A stretch of 64,000 bases of DNA. It comes from Bryoerythrophyllum caledonicum. Lineage: Eukaryota; Streptophyta; Bryopsida; Pottiales; Pottiaceae. The translations under genes and the position numbers were made by a program. The notes below the pieces were generated by a model, which ran no database searches, was not told where the DNA came from, and worked only from the letters and a program-made list of their open reading frames with translations. Of the stretch, positions 1 through 9,870 are shown in pieces; the first letter of the stretch is position 1, and each line of letters begins with the position of its first letter. The DNA is taken from positions 6,165,976-6,229,975 of the forward strand of contig OZ020526.1 of the NCBI GenBank assembly GCA_963971425.1. Direction: 5' to 3'.

Positions 1-173
1 GGATGGATATTTATTTTTTGTTGTATGTATTGGGCAATGTTTGGGTGGGAGGTGTTGTGTATGTGGTGTAGTGTATGTGTGTTTTTTAAAAGTGGTGTCA
101 AGGATTTTGCAATGTGTCCATATTCTGGTTGGAGTTTTATGGTATTAGGTATGAAGTATATTTTGGCATTTTT

Positions 174-1328
174 TTAATGTGTTCTAGGGTGTCTTTTTAG
201 TATATTTGGCATGGGTCTGGGGTTGGTCTCGATGTCTCCTCCATTTAGTATTAATAGTTTATGGTATGTGGAATTTTTTATTTGGTTTAGCGTTTTTTGT
301 TTTTGAATATGGTTTTGGTGTATTATTTCGTGTTTCCTTGATTTGTTTTTGTGTGTGTGTGTGTATGCGTTTCTTTGGTGACGTGTGGTTGTATATGTGT
401 GTGTATGTGTAGTAATGTGATAAATGATGTGTTTTATGTTTAGGATTATAGTTGTGTTCGAGTGAGTTATTTTTTGGGTGCGTGTGTTTGTTTTGGGTTT
501 TTTTAGTGGTGTTAGATGTATGTGTATTTCTATTGTTAAGTAGGCTTGTTGTGCGTTCCTTATAGGCGTGTTTGTAGATATTGATGTTGGTGGGGTTTGA
601 GTTGTGGTGGTTTTTTGTTTTGTGGTTAGGGGTGGAGTTGTATGGATGTTGGTTTTTGTGTTTGTGTTTTTGATTTGTGTGTAGAGAGGATTATATGGGT
701 GGTGGTGAGTGTTCGTTGGAGGTGTATTTGGGGGTAGCGTTCGTATGTTGTTTGTGGATGTGTGAGTTGTGTCTTTGGAGTATATATGTAATAGAGGTGT
801 GTTTGTGTTGAGTTTGGGTATTTTGTATGTATTTTTCCAAAAGATATTCATACCGTAATGGTATATATGGTGACATTGCTTATAGATGTGGAGTTTAAAA
901 CTCCAAAACCAATACATTTGTCTATCATGTGGTCTCATAGCTATGCATATATTTGTGGATGTGTAGTAACTGTGGTATAGGCTGTGTCTAGAGTGTGTGG
1001 TGGCTTGGGGGGAAGATATAGGGACTATAGAGAGGTGAGAGTGTGTTTCTACTAGTGGTGTGAGGTGGTATAGTACTAGTGTAATCAAAGTGGGGGAGTG
1101 GTGACTATGAAAGAGTGCAACTAGTGTGGAGGGTTCTATTGTAGTAAGTGTGATAGTACCATCTAGCATATCGTAGTACGGTAGGGGGAGTATATGAGAA
1201 TGGATAACAATTACACTAAGCAAAGGGGTGCAAGAAAGAAGTAGGAGAGTGTGAGAGATAGTTATGTTAGCCATATTCACCTTTGTGGCTCCATATTGGT
1301 GGTGTCTTCGGCCGTGGTCCTTGACCAA
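174..1328 (-). pseudogene. LINE ORF2 N-terminus with 2A-like motif
   Basis: A 384-codon minus-strand frame. Its first part overlaps the ORF1 coiled-coil region and is probably not genuine coding. The later part is extremely rich in Thr, Asn, His and Lys, matching the A/C-rich sense strand. Near the end it reads LLILNGGDIETNPRP (213-257). Many APE-type LINEs have the motif GD-[IV]-E-x-N-P-G-P just before the endonuclease, and in some it acts as a 2A-like ribosome-skipping peptide. Here the invariant Gly is Arg. A TAA follows at 174-176, after which the same frame stays open to the window edge. The endonuclease itself would lie outside the window. Confidence 0.5.
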
Positions 1329-2958
1329 TCCACGTTTGAGTGGTCTTCTAAGGTTGGAATGGTTGGGGGTCTCGTTCCTGTAATTTGTTGCACAGCCATC
1401 AGAGCAGACGCCATTAGTTGCTCCACATTTGAGAGCTTAGCTTGTAACTCACTGGTGCGGTTGTCAGTGTAAGCTTTTGTGTCCTTGATGATGTCTTCAC
1501 GGAGGGTGGTGAGCTCTTGGCGTAGTCTCTTGTTGCCTGCATCAATGATGGAGGTCATTTCTGATCTGGTTACTCCTGTAGGAGTTGGGGTGGCTTGGAG
1601 AGATGCCACCGTGTTCACCAGTGCTTTGTTGATGTCGTTAAAGCCCCATTTCTCCAGAAGGACAATGGAGGGGGGTCATCACCTTCGAGGCTACGGCGGT
1701 GGGGGGAGACCTCCATTTGGGGTCGCCCTATAGTGAAGGATTTGTTCAGGAACTGGCGGTAGATGATGGGACTAGGGAATTGCACATTGGCACTACCATT
1801 GTGCATTCCTCTCTGCTGCTTGTGGAACTAGAGGGAGATGACGTTTTTGGCATCGAAGGTTTGATGGATAGCCGCCGTGGTTTCTGCCACGCTCATAAGG
1901 ATGGAGAGATGGGAGAGGGTGACTGTAAGTGCGTCCTTCTTGGCTCTGTCTGCGGGTGAGAGGCTACGAGAGCTACTAGCACGTGCAAGGATCACCTCGT
2001 GATGTGTGGTAATTTGATGGAGCTCAAATTTCTTGGCTTGTTGAGGGGTTGGGGCTACTATGAAGGCATGTGATTCTTCTTGTACCTTCTGCACATCGGT
2101 GATCTCGAACTCTAAGTTTCTCGAGAAACTCTTTGATACTACATCCTGGAAGAGTGTGTGTGCAGCAACACCCTGAAGAGTTCCACTCTTGATTCGTACT
2201 GATAGGTTTCTTCTAGCCACCGCATGGAAAGTCTTGCACACTTTCCCTAGGGAGGCTTGTCCTGTAGGGTCCAAGTGTAAAATAAAATACCGGGTGCCTC
2301 GAAGGAGAGCAATGGCGTCGACCTCTGGTCTAAGAAGATGCAGTTTGATGATACCGGACCAAATACCCTTTTGTCCCTCTTTTTTGGCCCCTTTGCAGAG
2401 GACTACAATGGGGTCCATCAGGTTAGTGCCTAGTGGCATCCTCATGTGTTCTAGCCTAGCGAGGATAAGCTTCTTTACATCATCGTGGTGCATGGGGTGG
2501 TGTGGTGGTTCAAAGTGTATTGCCACATGGAAGTCATATGATAAGCCAGTTATAGGATTTGTATGGATATTGAAGGGTACCTATGTAATGTTATAATGTT
2601 GCCCTTCAATATTGTCATAACGCACCGAAGAGTATAATAGCTGCGGCATCCTGGGATATGCCACGGTAGCTCCTACGGCCTCCTCTGCCTCTTCTTTGGG
2701 CACTTCCCGCGTAATCATATCTCTGACAGTCTCTCCACTGAACAGGGGCTCCTGTCCCACATCTATGGCAAGTTTTTCCATGGTGGAAAAACCCAACCAG
2801 AAACGAAATGAAGAGAGGCTAGGGGCAGAAACTTGGATGGGGTTGGGGGACTTACCTCTTGCTTTCTTGGAGGGTGTTGGGCCTTCATATGTCATTAAGA
2901 CTGACTTGCTGGTGTCCAAGGTCTTCTCATAGCCTGGAGGGGAGTTTTTCGTATCCAT
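1277..2958 (-). pseudogene. LINE ORF1 remnant
   Basis: Three consecutive minus-strand open stretches (2958-2581, 2526-1828, 1618-1277) fit one ORF1-type protein now split by frame changes. The first part is acidic and Ser/Pro/Lys-rich. The middle part (about 230 residues) is a mixed alpha/beta-looking domain rich in basic residues, which could be RRM-like, as is usual for LINE ORF1, but I see no RNP motif clear enough to be sure. The last part is a predicted coiled coil (Leu/Glu/Lys heptads, roughly 1280-1560). ORF1 proteins coat LINE RNA. The assignment rests mainly on its position just upstream of an ORF2 start. An unrelated host-type ORF is the alternative. Confidence 0.45.
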
Positions 2959-3420
2959 GACATCATGCTTGTTGAGGATGGGGACTGCTGATGTAGGAGG
3001 TGTTGAGGTCGTTGGATTAGGGGTTGTCGGGGTTTGTACTTGCTGGAGGGTCGTTGATGTTGGGGTAGGTCTCCAGGGAGAGGGTTGCTAGGTAGAAGGC
3101 CGCTGAGAGGTCCGTTGGATAGAGGATCGCTGGGTAGGGGTCGTTGGGTGAGGGTCGTTGGATAGAGGGAGGTCGTTGGGCCTGGGGTGGGAGGTCGCTG
3201 GGTTAGAGGAGGAGCGTCGGGTTGGGAGGTCGTTGAAGACTGGTGGGGATTAACGACGAGGGCGCTGCACAATAAAAGTCTCGTCTCAGCTTCTTCCGAG
3301 TACTGCACATTGTTGGTCCTGTGTTCCTCTCCTGCGCACGTCTTCTGTGTTCTTCTGCTGGCCTGCGTCGATTTCTTTGAGTGAGCTCCTCTTGCCCGCA
3401 TTCCTTCAGCGCGTCTGGTG

Positions 3421-3540
3421 CTTCGGGGGCCCGGCTTCGTGTCTTCTTGTCTTCGGGGGCCTGACTTTGTGTCTTCGTGGCTGCGGAGGCCCGGCTTTGT
3501 GTCTTCGTGTCTTCGGGAGCCCAGCTTCGTGTCTTCGGGT
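3421..3540. repeat. 30-bp tandem repeat, four copies
   Basis: The unit begins CTTCGGGGGC at 3421, 3451, 3481 (CTGCGGAGGC) and 3511, an exact 30-bp period. On the minus strand it encodes a repeated Glu-Asp-Thr-Lys-containing decapeptide. It lies in GC-rich sequence (3000-4000) that also holds short GGTCGTTGG-type repeats at 3050-3240. This may be the 5' leader of LINE copy A. Confidence 0.85.
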
Positions 3541-3755
3541 CTTGATCTGTTGGAGCTACAGGGAGTTGAGCTTGTTCGCCTACTGGTCCGTGTGTTGCAG
3601 GGTCTGTTTGTCGGTTCGTTTTCTTGTCTTCCTTGTACGTCTGCAGCAGTCGGTACGCTCTTTGCTCTTGTGTTCTTGTTTTCTGTGTACCTTGTTATGC
3701 AGTCAGTGCTCTCCTCGTGGGTTGTACGTTTGTGCGCCTCGTGTGGACTCTGCAC

Positions 3756-4765
3756 CTGTCTGGTCTTTACTTCTTGTATGTCCGTCTTGTTTCTTGTTTC
3801 GTATGCACATTTTGTTCTCTTTGTCTTGTGTGTGCGCCTCTATGTGTCAACTGCTCTGCTTCCAATATCTTGTTGTCCGTCCCGGCTCGATTGTACTGCT
3901 CGGCTCTTGTCCTGCATGTGCGTATAGTAGTCTCCGTTGCTCGGTTGTTGAGGCTGGGCTGGATATTGTTGCCTGTGAGCTGAGGTTTATCTATTACATT
4001 GGGTCTATGTCTTGTTCTAGTGGGTCTTGTTTCTAGTAGTGGTAGGTATAGGATTTGCTACTATCGATTTGTCTTTGCCTATAGCCCTGGGTTTCCTAAT
4101 GGTGTGTTGTAGGGATGTTGAATCTTGTTGTGATGCTGGTGATGATGTGCTTGTGGGTTTATTGAGGTTGGCTTTGGTTTGGCAGGTTCGGGAGTGACGG
4201 GTGTTGAGGTGCTGCTTCTCTTGAAGGTCTGCAAAACACAGAAAAATTTGGCAGCCCTTCCGCACTCTACTGCGGACATGAAGAACCCTAAATATGTATA
4301 TCAAATTGTTGTTTATTTAGGGTTAAGAAGTTCTTTGTTGATGTTAGTGCTATCACTACAGGCTATGTATGTAATGTGAGCTACTGAATTTTAAGGAGAG
4401 GGTTTTGGAACAGAGGGTTTTGGTTTATGCGCTATGGATTAATTATCTATTGCAATAACTAAGAGAAAATGAGGAGGTGAAGGTTTTTAGAGATACTCAC
4501 AAAGATATGTGTGTATCTTGTTTGTGGAGATCTTGGTGAGTTTGTTCCCGGTGGTTGGCTAATCATGCTTACTTCCTCCTGGTTGCTGCTGATCACTCCT
4601 GCTTGCTGTTTGTTGGCGTGCCTGCTCCTTCCTGCTCGATGTTGATCGCTGCTTGTTGCGCTACTGTTGCTTGGCGTCCTTACTGCGTCCTTACTGCTTG
4701 TTGTTTGTTGTGCATCCTCACTATTGCTTGTTGTGCGTGCAAGCCCCGAACATCAACTACCGCAA
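3756..4765. other. no gene recognised
   Basis: Long open frames occur on both strands because stop codons are scarce, but none shows a recognisable domain or consistent codon use. Direct CTGCTTGTTG-like repetition is visible at 4590-4740. Confidence 0.5.
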
Positions 4766-4770
4766 CAAAC

Positions 4771-5679
4771 TGTTAACCGGAGATTTAGGCTTATTATAGG
4801 GTCCTGGTAGTAATTTTTTGAAAGTTACTAAGTAGTTATGGTTAAAAAGTAAACCAGTGGATGAATCTGGATAGTGGATGAAACTGTCCTGAATGACAGT
4901 GGATGAATCTGTCCTGAATTGACAGTGGATGAACTGTCTGAACTTTGGATGAATCTGTCCGGACCTGGATGTCATCCATCCGGACATCTTTCATCCATTA
5001 GGGCAAATTAGGGTTTGGAGGGGGTAGAGAGCCGCCCTCTTGGGTTGGAGGCTCATTCTCTCTTTCCCTCTCTTCTCTCTTGGTGTGTGTGTGTGGAGCT
5101 CGTAATGTGTTAGACTAGAATGTAGACGTGTGGTTAGAGAGTCAGGATCTGGAGCTAATGTGCGGATCTGTAGTTGTAGAGAGTATGGAAGAGGTTTGTG
5201 AAGGTTTGAGGAAGTAAAGCATGAATTGGATACTATTTCTTGCGTGTTTGTGTTGGTGTTGCGAATGTGTGAGTAGATCTTGTTGTTAGAAGAGCATTTG
5301 AGTGCAATTGGGTTGTGGGTATTGTAGATCTGGCCTAAATCCATTAGATCTAGTACAGATCTACCTTGATCTACTAAACCCTGACCAAAACTAGTGTGTT
5401 AGAGGTGGAAACGAGTCCGGATTTGTTGTGGGTATGTTCTGATTTGCTGTAATTGAGTACGGAAACTTCAGATCTATACGTTAAACGTAAGAAAAACTAC
5501 AGAACCGAAGTCCTAACAAACCCTGAATTCAGATCTAGATTCAGATCTAGGTCGATTCGGAGGTTTTAGATTCAGTACAAGTCAGATCCTTGACTTGTGT
5601 CTTATGGCTGGGAATTACAGTTTGGACAAGTGTAGAGAAGATGTTTCACCTAATCTTTGGGTGAAATCTCCCTTTAACA
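4771..5679 (+). mobile_element. solo LTR with 5-bp target duplication
   Basis: A 909-bp segment starts TGTTAACCGG and ends CCTTTAACA, so it has TG...CA ends with short inverted TGTTAA/TTAACA termini. It is flanked by CAAAC on both sides (4766-4770 and 5680-5684), the 5-bp duplication expected of LTR retroelement integration. No internal region or second LTR adjoins it, so it is a solo LTR. It carries a cluster of GGATGAA motifs (4855-4995). A related LTR with the same ends and motif is at 31177-31741. It interrupts or abuts the 5' edge of LINE copy B. Confidence 0.8.
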
Positions 5680-5719
5680 CAAACCAATCCCTATACTACA
5701 CCAAAACGAACTATACATA

Positions 5720-6178
5720 TATCTAGGTACAAATCTTGTCCCCTCACTAAAATGGAAAATCCAAATTAACACCACAACCACAAAGCTCATCAAACAATGC
5801 AAAGAACTAACAACATGTCCGGCCACCATGAAACAAAAAATAAAAATGGTTGATACCGTATTACGCCCAGGTGTGGCATACAGTTTTTATGGTGTACCAT
5901 ACTCTATGCCAACCATCAAAAAACTTGATCAAAAAATAATTGCCATACAAAAAACCATATGTGGCTTACCTAAATGTATGTCAAACGCAATAACACAACT
6001 CCCACATAACCTATTTGGACTTGAAGCTTTCTCCCTCAAAAATGCATACCTCCGATGTATAGGCGAACAACTACAAAATGCTCTAAACGACAAAGGTAGA
6101 CTAGGGAGAATATACAATGGGCTAACTCAATACGTCCTGGCCCAATATGGTGGTGCGGAAAACATACCCAGAATTTAA
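5720..6178 (+). pseudogene. LINE reverse transcriptase, C-terminal/thumb part
   Basis: The frame reads YLGTNL at 5720, the YLG motif that follows the palm in LINE reverse transcriptases. It continues with the thumb pattern: Lys-rich helix, VLRPGVAYSFYGVP, a LD..I...QK..CGLPK segment, then a helix ending at a TAA at 6176. The palm with its FADD-type active site is missing upstream, where the solo LTR sits. RT copies the LINE RNA at a nicked target. This part alone is not functional. Confidence 0.65.
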
Positions 6179-6930
6179 AAAAGTGACTGTATAAGATCAC
6201 CAATAACACGAACATTCTTCTTATTAAAACATATAGCTAAAGTCCATCTCAAAAGTACGCTCCCAAACTTCCTCATTAGTCCTACATCACTAGAAATACT
6301 ATGGCACCAAGCAGCACTAGACCACAACACACTTAATACCCAACTCTCCCAAAAGCTTCTACAAAAACTCCTTTCAAAAAATATTTTTGAACTAACCCAA
6401 ATTACTCTACCCAATGGCACGCACATCGTGAACAATGTAGACTTCAAAACCTACCATTTCACTCCATCCAAACTATTAAAAAGTGCCCTAAACGTTGCTA
6501 AACAACTATTTTGCCACCCTACATGCCCCACTACATGCTATACTCCTTGTAACATACACCCATACTCTCATATACTTAAAGATTCATTCATCACCCCCAA
6601 CAATAACACCACCCCAAGAAATAGCCCCACAAGAATCAATCCCCCAACCCTCCACAAACATACCATCTCCGCCCCCCAACATACATCCCCAAAATCCCCA
6701 CCACATATCCCATTAATAACATCATACGACATAAACATATACAACACACAGACACAAATAACATACAAAATACCTACACAAAATATCTATGCCAATGGCA
6801 ACACAATGATAATACATACGATAAATGGCTACCTCAAAGAGACCTTTTTCCACGACACAACACCAATACCTCCACACATAACATTGAAAAATTAAAACAA
6901 TACTACCATAAAGTTCAAAACAAAGCATAC

Positions 6931-7818
6931 TTGGATATCATCCTAGCCCACCACCCCCAAGAACAATTCTTAGACTCAAGATCCGTAACACCACCCATAA
7001 TTATCCCGCTATTAAACATCTACACAACAGAATGCAATCCCGAAAAAGATATTCTTACAACCTCAAACACAATTCAAATAGATAACAATCAAGCACATCT
7101 ATACGAAGAAAATGGCCGACATTTACACACCATCCCCGTTACTCGACTTCAATGGTTATGGAATCAATACAATACAAAGTTGCAAACCCCTACAATCATC
7201 GAAACAACGACACAACCTTTTGAAACCGAACTAATATGGCTCTACCAAAGGTGTAAATACCGAATACCAAAAACTGACCCCCTAAAAAATGCGCAATACA
7301 CAATACCCACTCCCATTTTAGACTCACTTATCTCATCATTTAACATAGAACAATCATACTTCTCTTCCCCAATCACATGTTCTATCAAACTAAAAAAATT
7401 CTACTCACCTTATGAAAGAGATAGAATATTTGGATCCCTAGGCAAGGCCTTTGAATATAAATGGACCGGTAATGGCATAGCTCACCCCCACAACAAGAAG
7501 GACATGGAACAAGCCATACATTGGGCTAGACTTGCCGCAAAACACGATCCAAACAACACGAAAACAATCATCATCACACCGAACAATAATTGGTACCAAA
7601 ACAACAACCAACATTCCAACCCATTCCCAGACTCCCATATCATTGCACTATTTGAAGCAGACACAATACCATACGAAGAACCTACTATTCCACCAGAGAT
7701 AAAAAAAACCCCGAATAGAACCATCCACATTACAAATATTATGCGTCCATCATCAAATACAAACCCTTGGCTCCTTAGAAACAACTTGCGGAACTTACCT
7801 CCATCACAGACAATCTAA
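6931..7818 (+). pseudogene. LINE ORF2 domain resembling PCIF1-type N6-adenine methyltransferases
   Basis: A 295-codon open frame between the RT thumb and RNase H, in line with both. Residues 143-255 read YFSSPITC, then IFGSLGKAFEYKWTGNG, AHPHNKKDMEQAIHWAR and TKTIIITPNNNWY. This follows the spacing of the PCIF1/CAPAM m6A methyltransferase core as I recall it: FxSPxxC, FGSxG, G...NPPF, a helix with (M)xxA, then a beta strand IxxxPxW. The catalytic NPPF is HPHN here (residues 185-188), so this copy would not be expected to methylate. Known families would put such a domain on mRNA cap or internal adenines; a role in the LINE cycle is unknown. The match is by eye and needs a profile search. The frame ends in a TAA before RNase H, another sign of decay. 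Confidence 0.5.
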
Positions 7819-7982
7819 ACATACACCGACTATACGCAAAACTGGCCCCACCAACACCCATATAAACCCCCGTAAACAAAAGTAAAAACTGGTCAAAACT
7901 AAACTATGTCAACAACACATTAAACTATTCAGTCATACCTCCTCCTCTTCTAGACTACCCAACCCAAACCACACCAAAATTT

Positions 7983-9383
7983 AATCCCACACATAGTTAT
8001 TACACCGGTGGCTCTTTTAAACCACCAGAACAAATTAGCCCGGGCTCTTGGCGCAGAGAAAAAGCTGGCTATGGCATATATAATTCTACCAAAGAAATTA
8101 AATTAGCCAAAAGACTTCATGGACTACAAAATATCCTAAGAGCAGAACTCATGGCCATTCACAAAACACTACAAATCATCACAACAAAATACAAGGATGA
8201 ACCCGCACATATATTCACAGATTGTATAAATGCACTCTACCTACTAAACACTCAAATAACACACGCTACACTTCATAATAGCCACCCCGACCAAACCATA
8301 TTAACATCGATGGTCCAAATGTTACAAAACCGAACACAAATCACAACCCTCCACAAAGTGAGAGCCCATGCCAACATTGATGGCAACGAACAAGCAGACA
8401 AACTAGCAAAAGAAGGCCGAGAAAAAACACACAAAAATGCCAAAGACCCTCACGAACATGCCCATGCTACCCCATACTACTTTCAAAAAGAAGATTGGCC
8501 TTCCAAAGAAGATACCCCCGACAAAGGCCCGATCAGATTTTTGGGCAAATATCTCAAAAAACAAGACCTCCACAACAACCTTGACACAATCTCAGAAAAT
8601 ATCCCTAACATAGAAAAATGGACTAACAATAACGACATAGACAATGAACTCTCTACAAATTTTTGGAAAAACCCCATCATCTCAGACTCGCAAATAACAT
8701 GCCTCATCAAATTCCGTACTGGTCAGTATATGGGATACGCTCGCAAACAACTCTTCTTTGGAATAGAAAGATTCCCATCCATAACATGCCCCATATGCCC
8801 CTCAACGGACCCCGACCCATGGCTTCATGTCCTACTCAAATGCCAAAATCACCACATACACTCTCTAATTGTTAAAAGACATAATAAAGCGGTATGGGAA
8901 GTCCAAAAACTAATCACCTCCTACAATAAATCGAGATGTTTTATACTAATGAACGCCGGCACTTTTAATAACAATCCACAGGAGAATACGGTCCCCCCTT
9001 GGCTACTCCCATGCTCATGTATGACCCAAAGATGTCATTGCAACGCTAGGCTCAAACCAGACATCCTTTGTGTTAAAGATTTACCATACAATGATCCACC
9101 ACCCAAAAACATTAACCAGGATTACACCATTCAATTCATTGTATTCACATACTCCAACGATAGATTTTCCCTGGAAACAATCCAAAATAAAATAGATAAA
9201 TACCAATCCCTTATTGACGACATCAGTGCCCTTGGATGGAATGTAGACCCCCTCATAGTAATCACATCTGGCGCTCGTGCCACCACCTTTATCCCATCTA
9301 TGAAGACACTAGAAGATACCTTCAAGATACCCATGGAAACAATTAAAACCACCTTTAAAAACATTAACACCATCGCTATTTAA
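7983..9383 (+). pseudogene. LINE ORF2 C-terminus: RNase H plus R2-type restriction-like endonuclease
   Basis: One open frame runs from about 7983 to the TAA at 9381-9383. RNase H motifs follow in order: YTGGSF (8001-8018, where YTDGS is usual, so the first Asp is lost), AEL (near 8143), FTDCINALYLL (near 8216) and the HANIDGNEQAD histidine/Asp block (near 8368). Next comes the endonuclease signature known from R2/R4/Dualen LINEs: a CCHC knuckle (CPIC, then His and Cys, near 8797-8853), RHN (near 8878), KPD (near 9056), and a conserved strand and helix ending in KYQSLIDDI..LGW. RNase H removes template RNA; the endonuclease nicks target DNA. Copy C has Glu where this copy reads FIVFTY (FIEFTY there), so copy B also lost a probable nuclease residue. 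Confidence 0.75.
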
Positions 9384-9729
9384 CATGCCATGTCCATTTT
9401 ACTACATAAACGCAAAATCGAAAACAATCAAGCCCTCCCTGATACACAAGACCCCCCTTAGATACTTCGCCACCTTCACGCTTCTTGTTTAACTGACTGT
9501 GTGGTCTCGTTGATGGTTTAGGTAGTTGGTTAGTTCATGGTTGACTGTTTGTTTGGTTAGATTCTGGTTTCTCGTTACATAATGTATCCTCGAAAGGGGG
9601 AAGTAGTTCCAGCTCACTAAGTCCTTGTCCGGTGGACATGGTCTTGGAAGTGGAACGAACAGACACTCTATTTACGCCGGTAGCCCCTCTGAGAACCGGC
9701 GTTCTTCTTCTTTTTCAACAGACTTTGAC

Positions 9730-9870
9730 TACACTTCGTGTCAAATTTTTGCACTACACAAGGTCTAAATTCATTATTATGTTAAAGAGTTCATTGTACA
9801 CCAATTTTCGAGGGTAGAGAAGGGATATACCACATTCAAGATAATTGTACAAGGAGTGGAGGTTCAATAA
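9730..9870 (-). repeat. dispersed AT-rich repeat, copy 1 (inverted)
   Basis: The reverse complement matches, with divergence, segments at 24880-25060, 25640-25790 and 33770-33960. Shared landmarks are a line of the type ACCTTGTGTAGTxCAAA, ACCCTCGAAAATTGGTGT and GAACCTCCACT. The match to 24600-24960 extends further, through about 10100. Class unknown; no terminal repeats or coding seen. Confidence 0.55.

Larger units (their letters stand above)
1..3755 (-). mobile_element. LINE copy A: 5' part, cut by window edge
   Basis: Read on the minus strand, this is the upstream half of a non-LTR retrotransposon: an ORF1-like protein followed by the start of ORF2, then the window ends before the endonuclease and RT. 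It appears to belong to the same family as the 3' parts at 5685-9725 and 15655-17125, judging by the A/C-rich sense strand and the Thr/Asn/His-rich product, but the pieces do not overlap, so this link is inference. The upstream limit is uncertain. Reading frames are open to about 3755 but become repetitive and GC-rich there. Several frame changes and a TAA in ORF2 show the copy is dead. Confidence 0.6.
5685..9725 (+). mobile_element. LINE copy B: 3' part (RT thumb to 3' UTR)
   Basis: A 5'-truncated or LTR-interrupted LINE on the plus strand. In order it holds the end of RT/thumb (5720-6178), a decayed linker (6180-6900), a PCIF1-like domain (in 6931-7818), RNase H and an R2-type endonuclease (7983-9383) and a 3' UTR to about 9725. 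The 3' limit is set by similarity to the inverted copy C (15655-17125), which ends at the equivalent place. The sense strand is strikingly A/C-rich and G-poor. The combination of RNase H with a restriction-like endonuclease recalls the Dualen/RandI elements of green algae; the usual plant L1 and RTE lineages lack it. Confidence 0.75.

Noticed and set aside
206-412. Plus-strand frame with a hydrophobic Trp/Val/Cys-rich product
   Set aside because: It is the complement of the A/C-rich LINE ORF2 leader; composition alone keeps the frame open.
3347-4036. 229-codon plus-strand Cys/Leu/Ser-rich frame resembling a multi-pass membrane protein
   Set aside because: Low-complexity CTT/TGT-rich sequence with overlapping open frames in all phases and a 30-bp tandem repeat at its start; no conserved motif.
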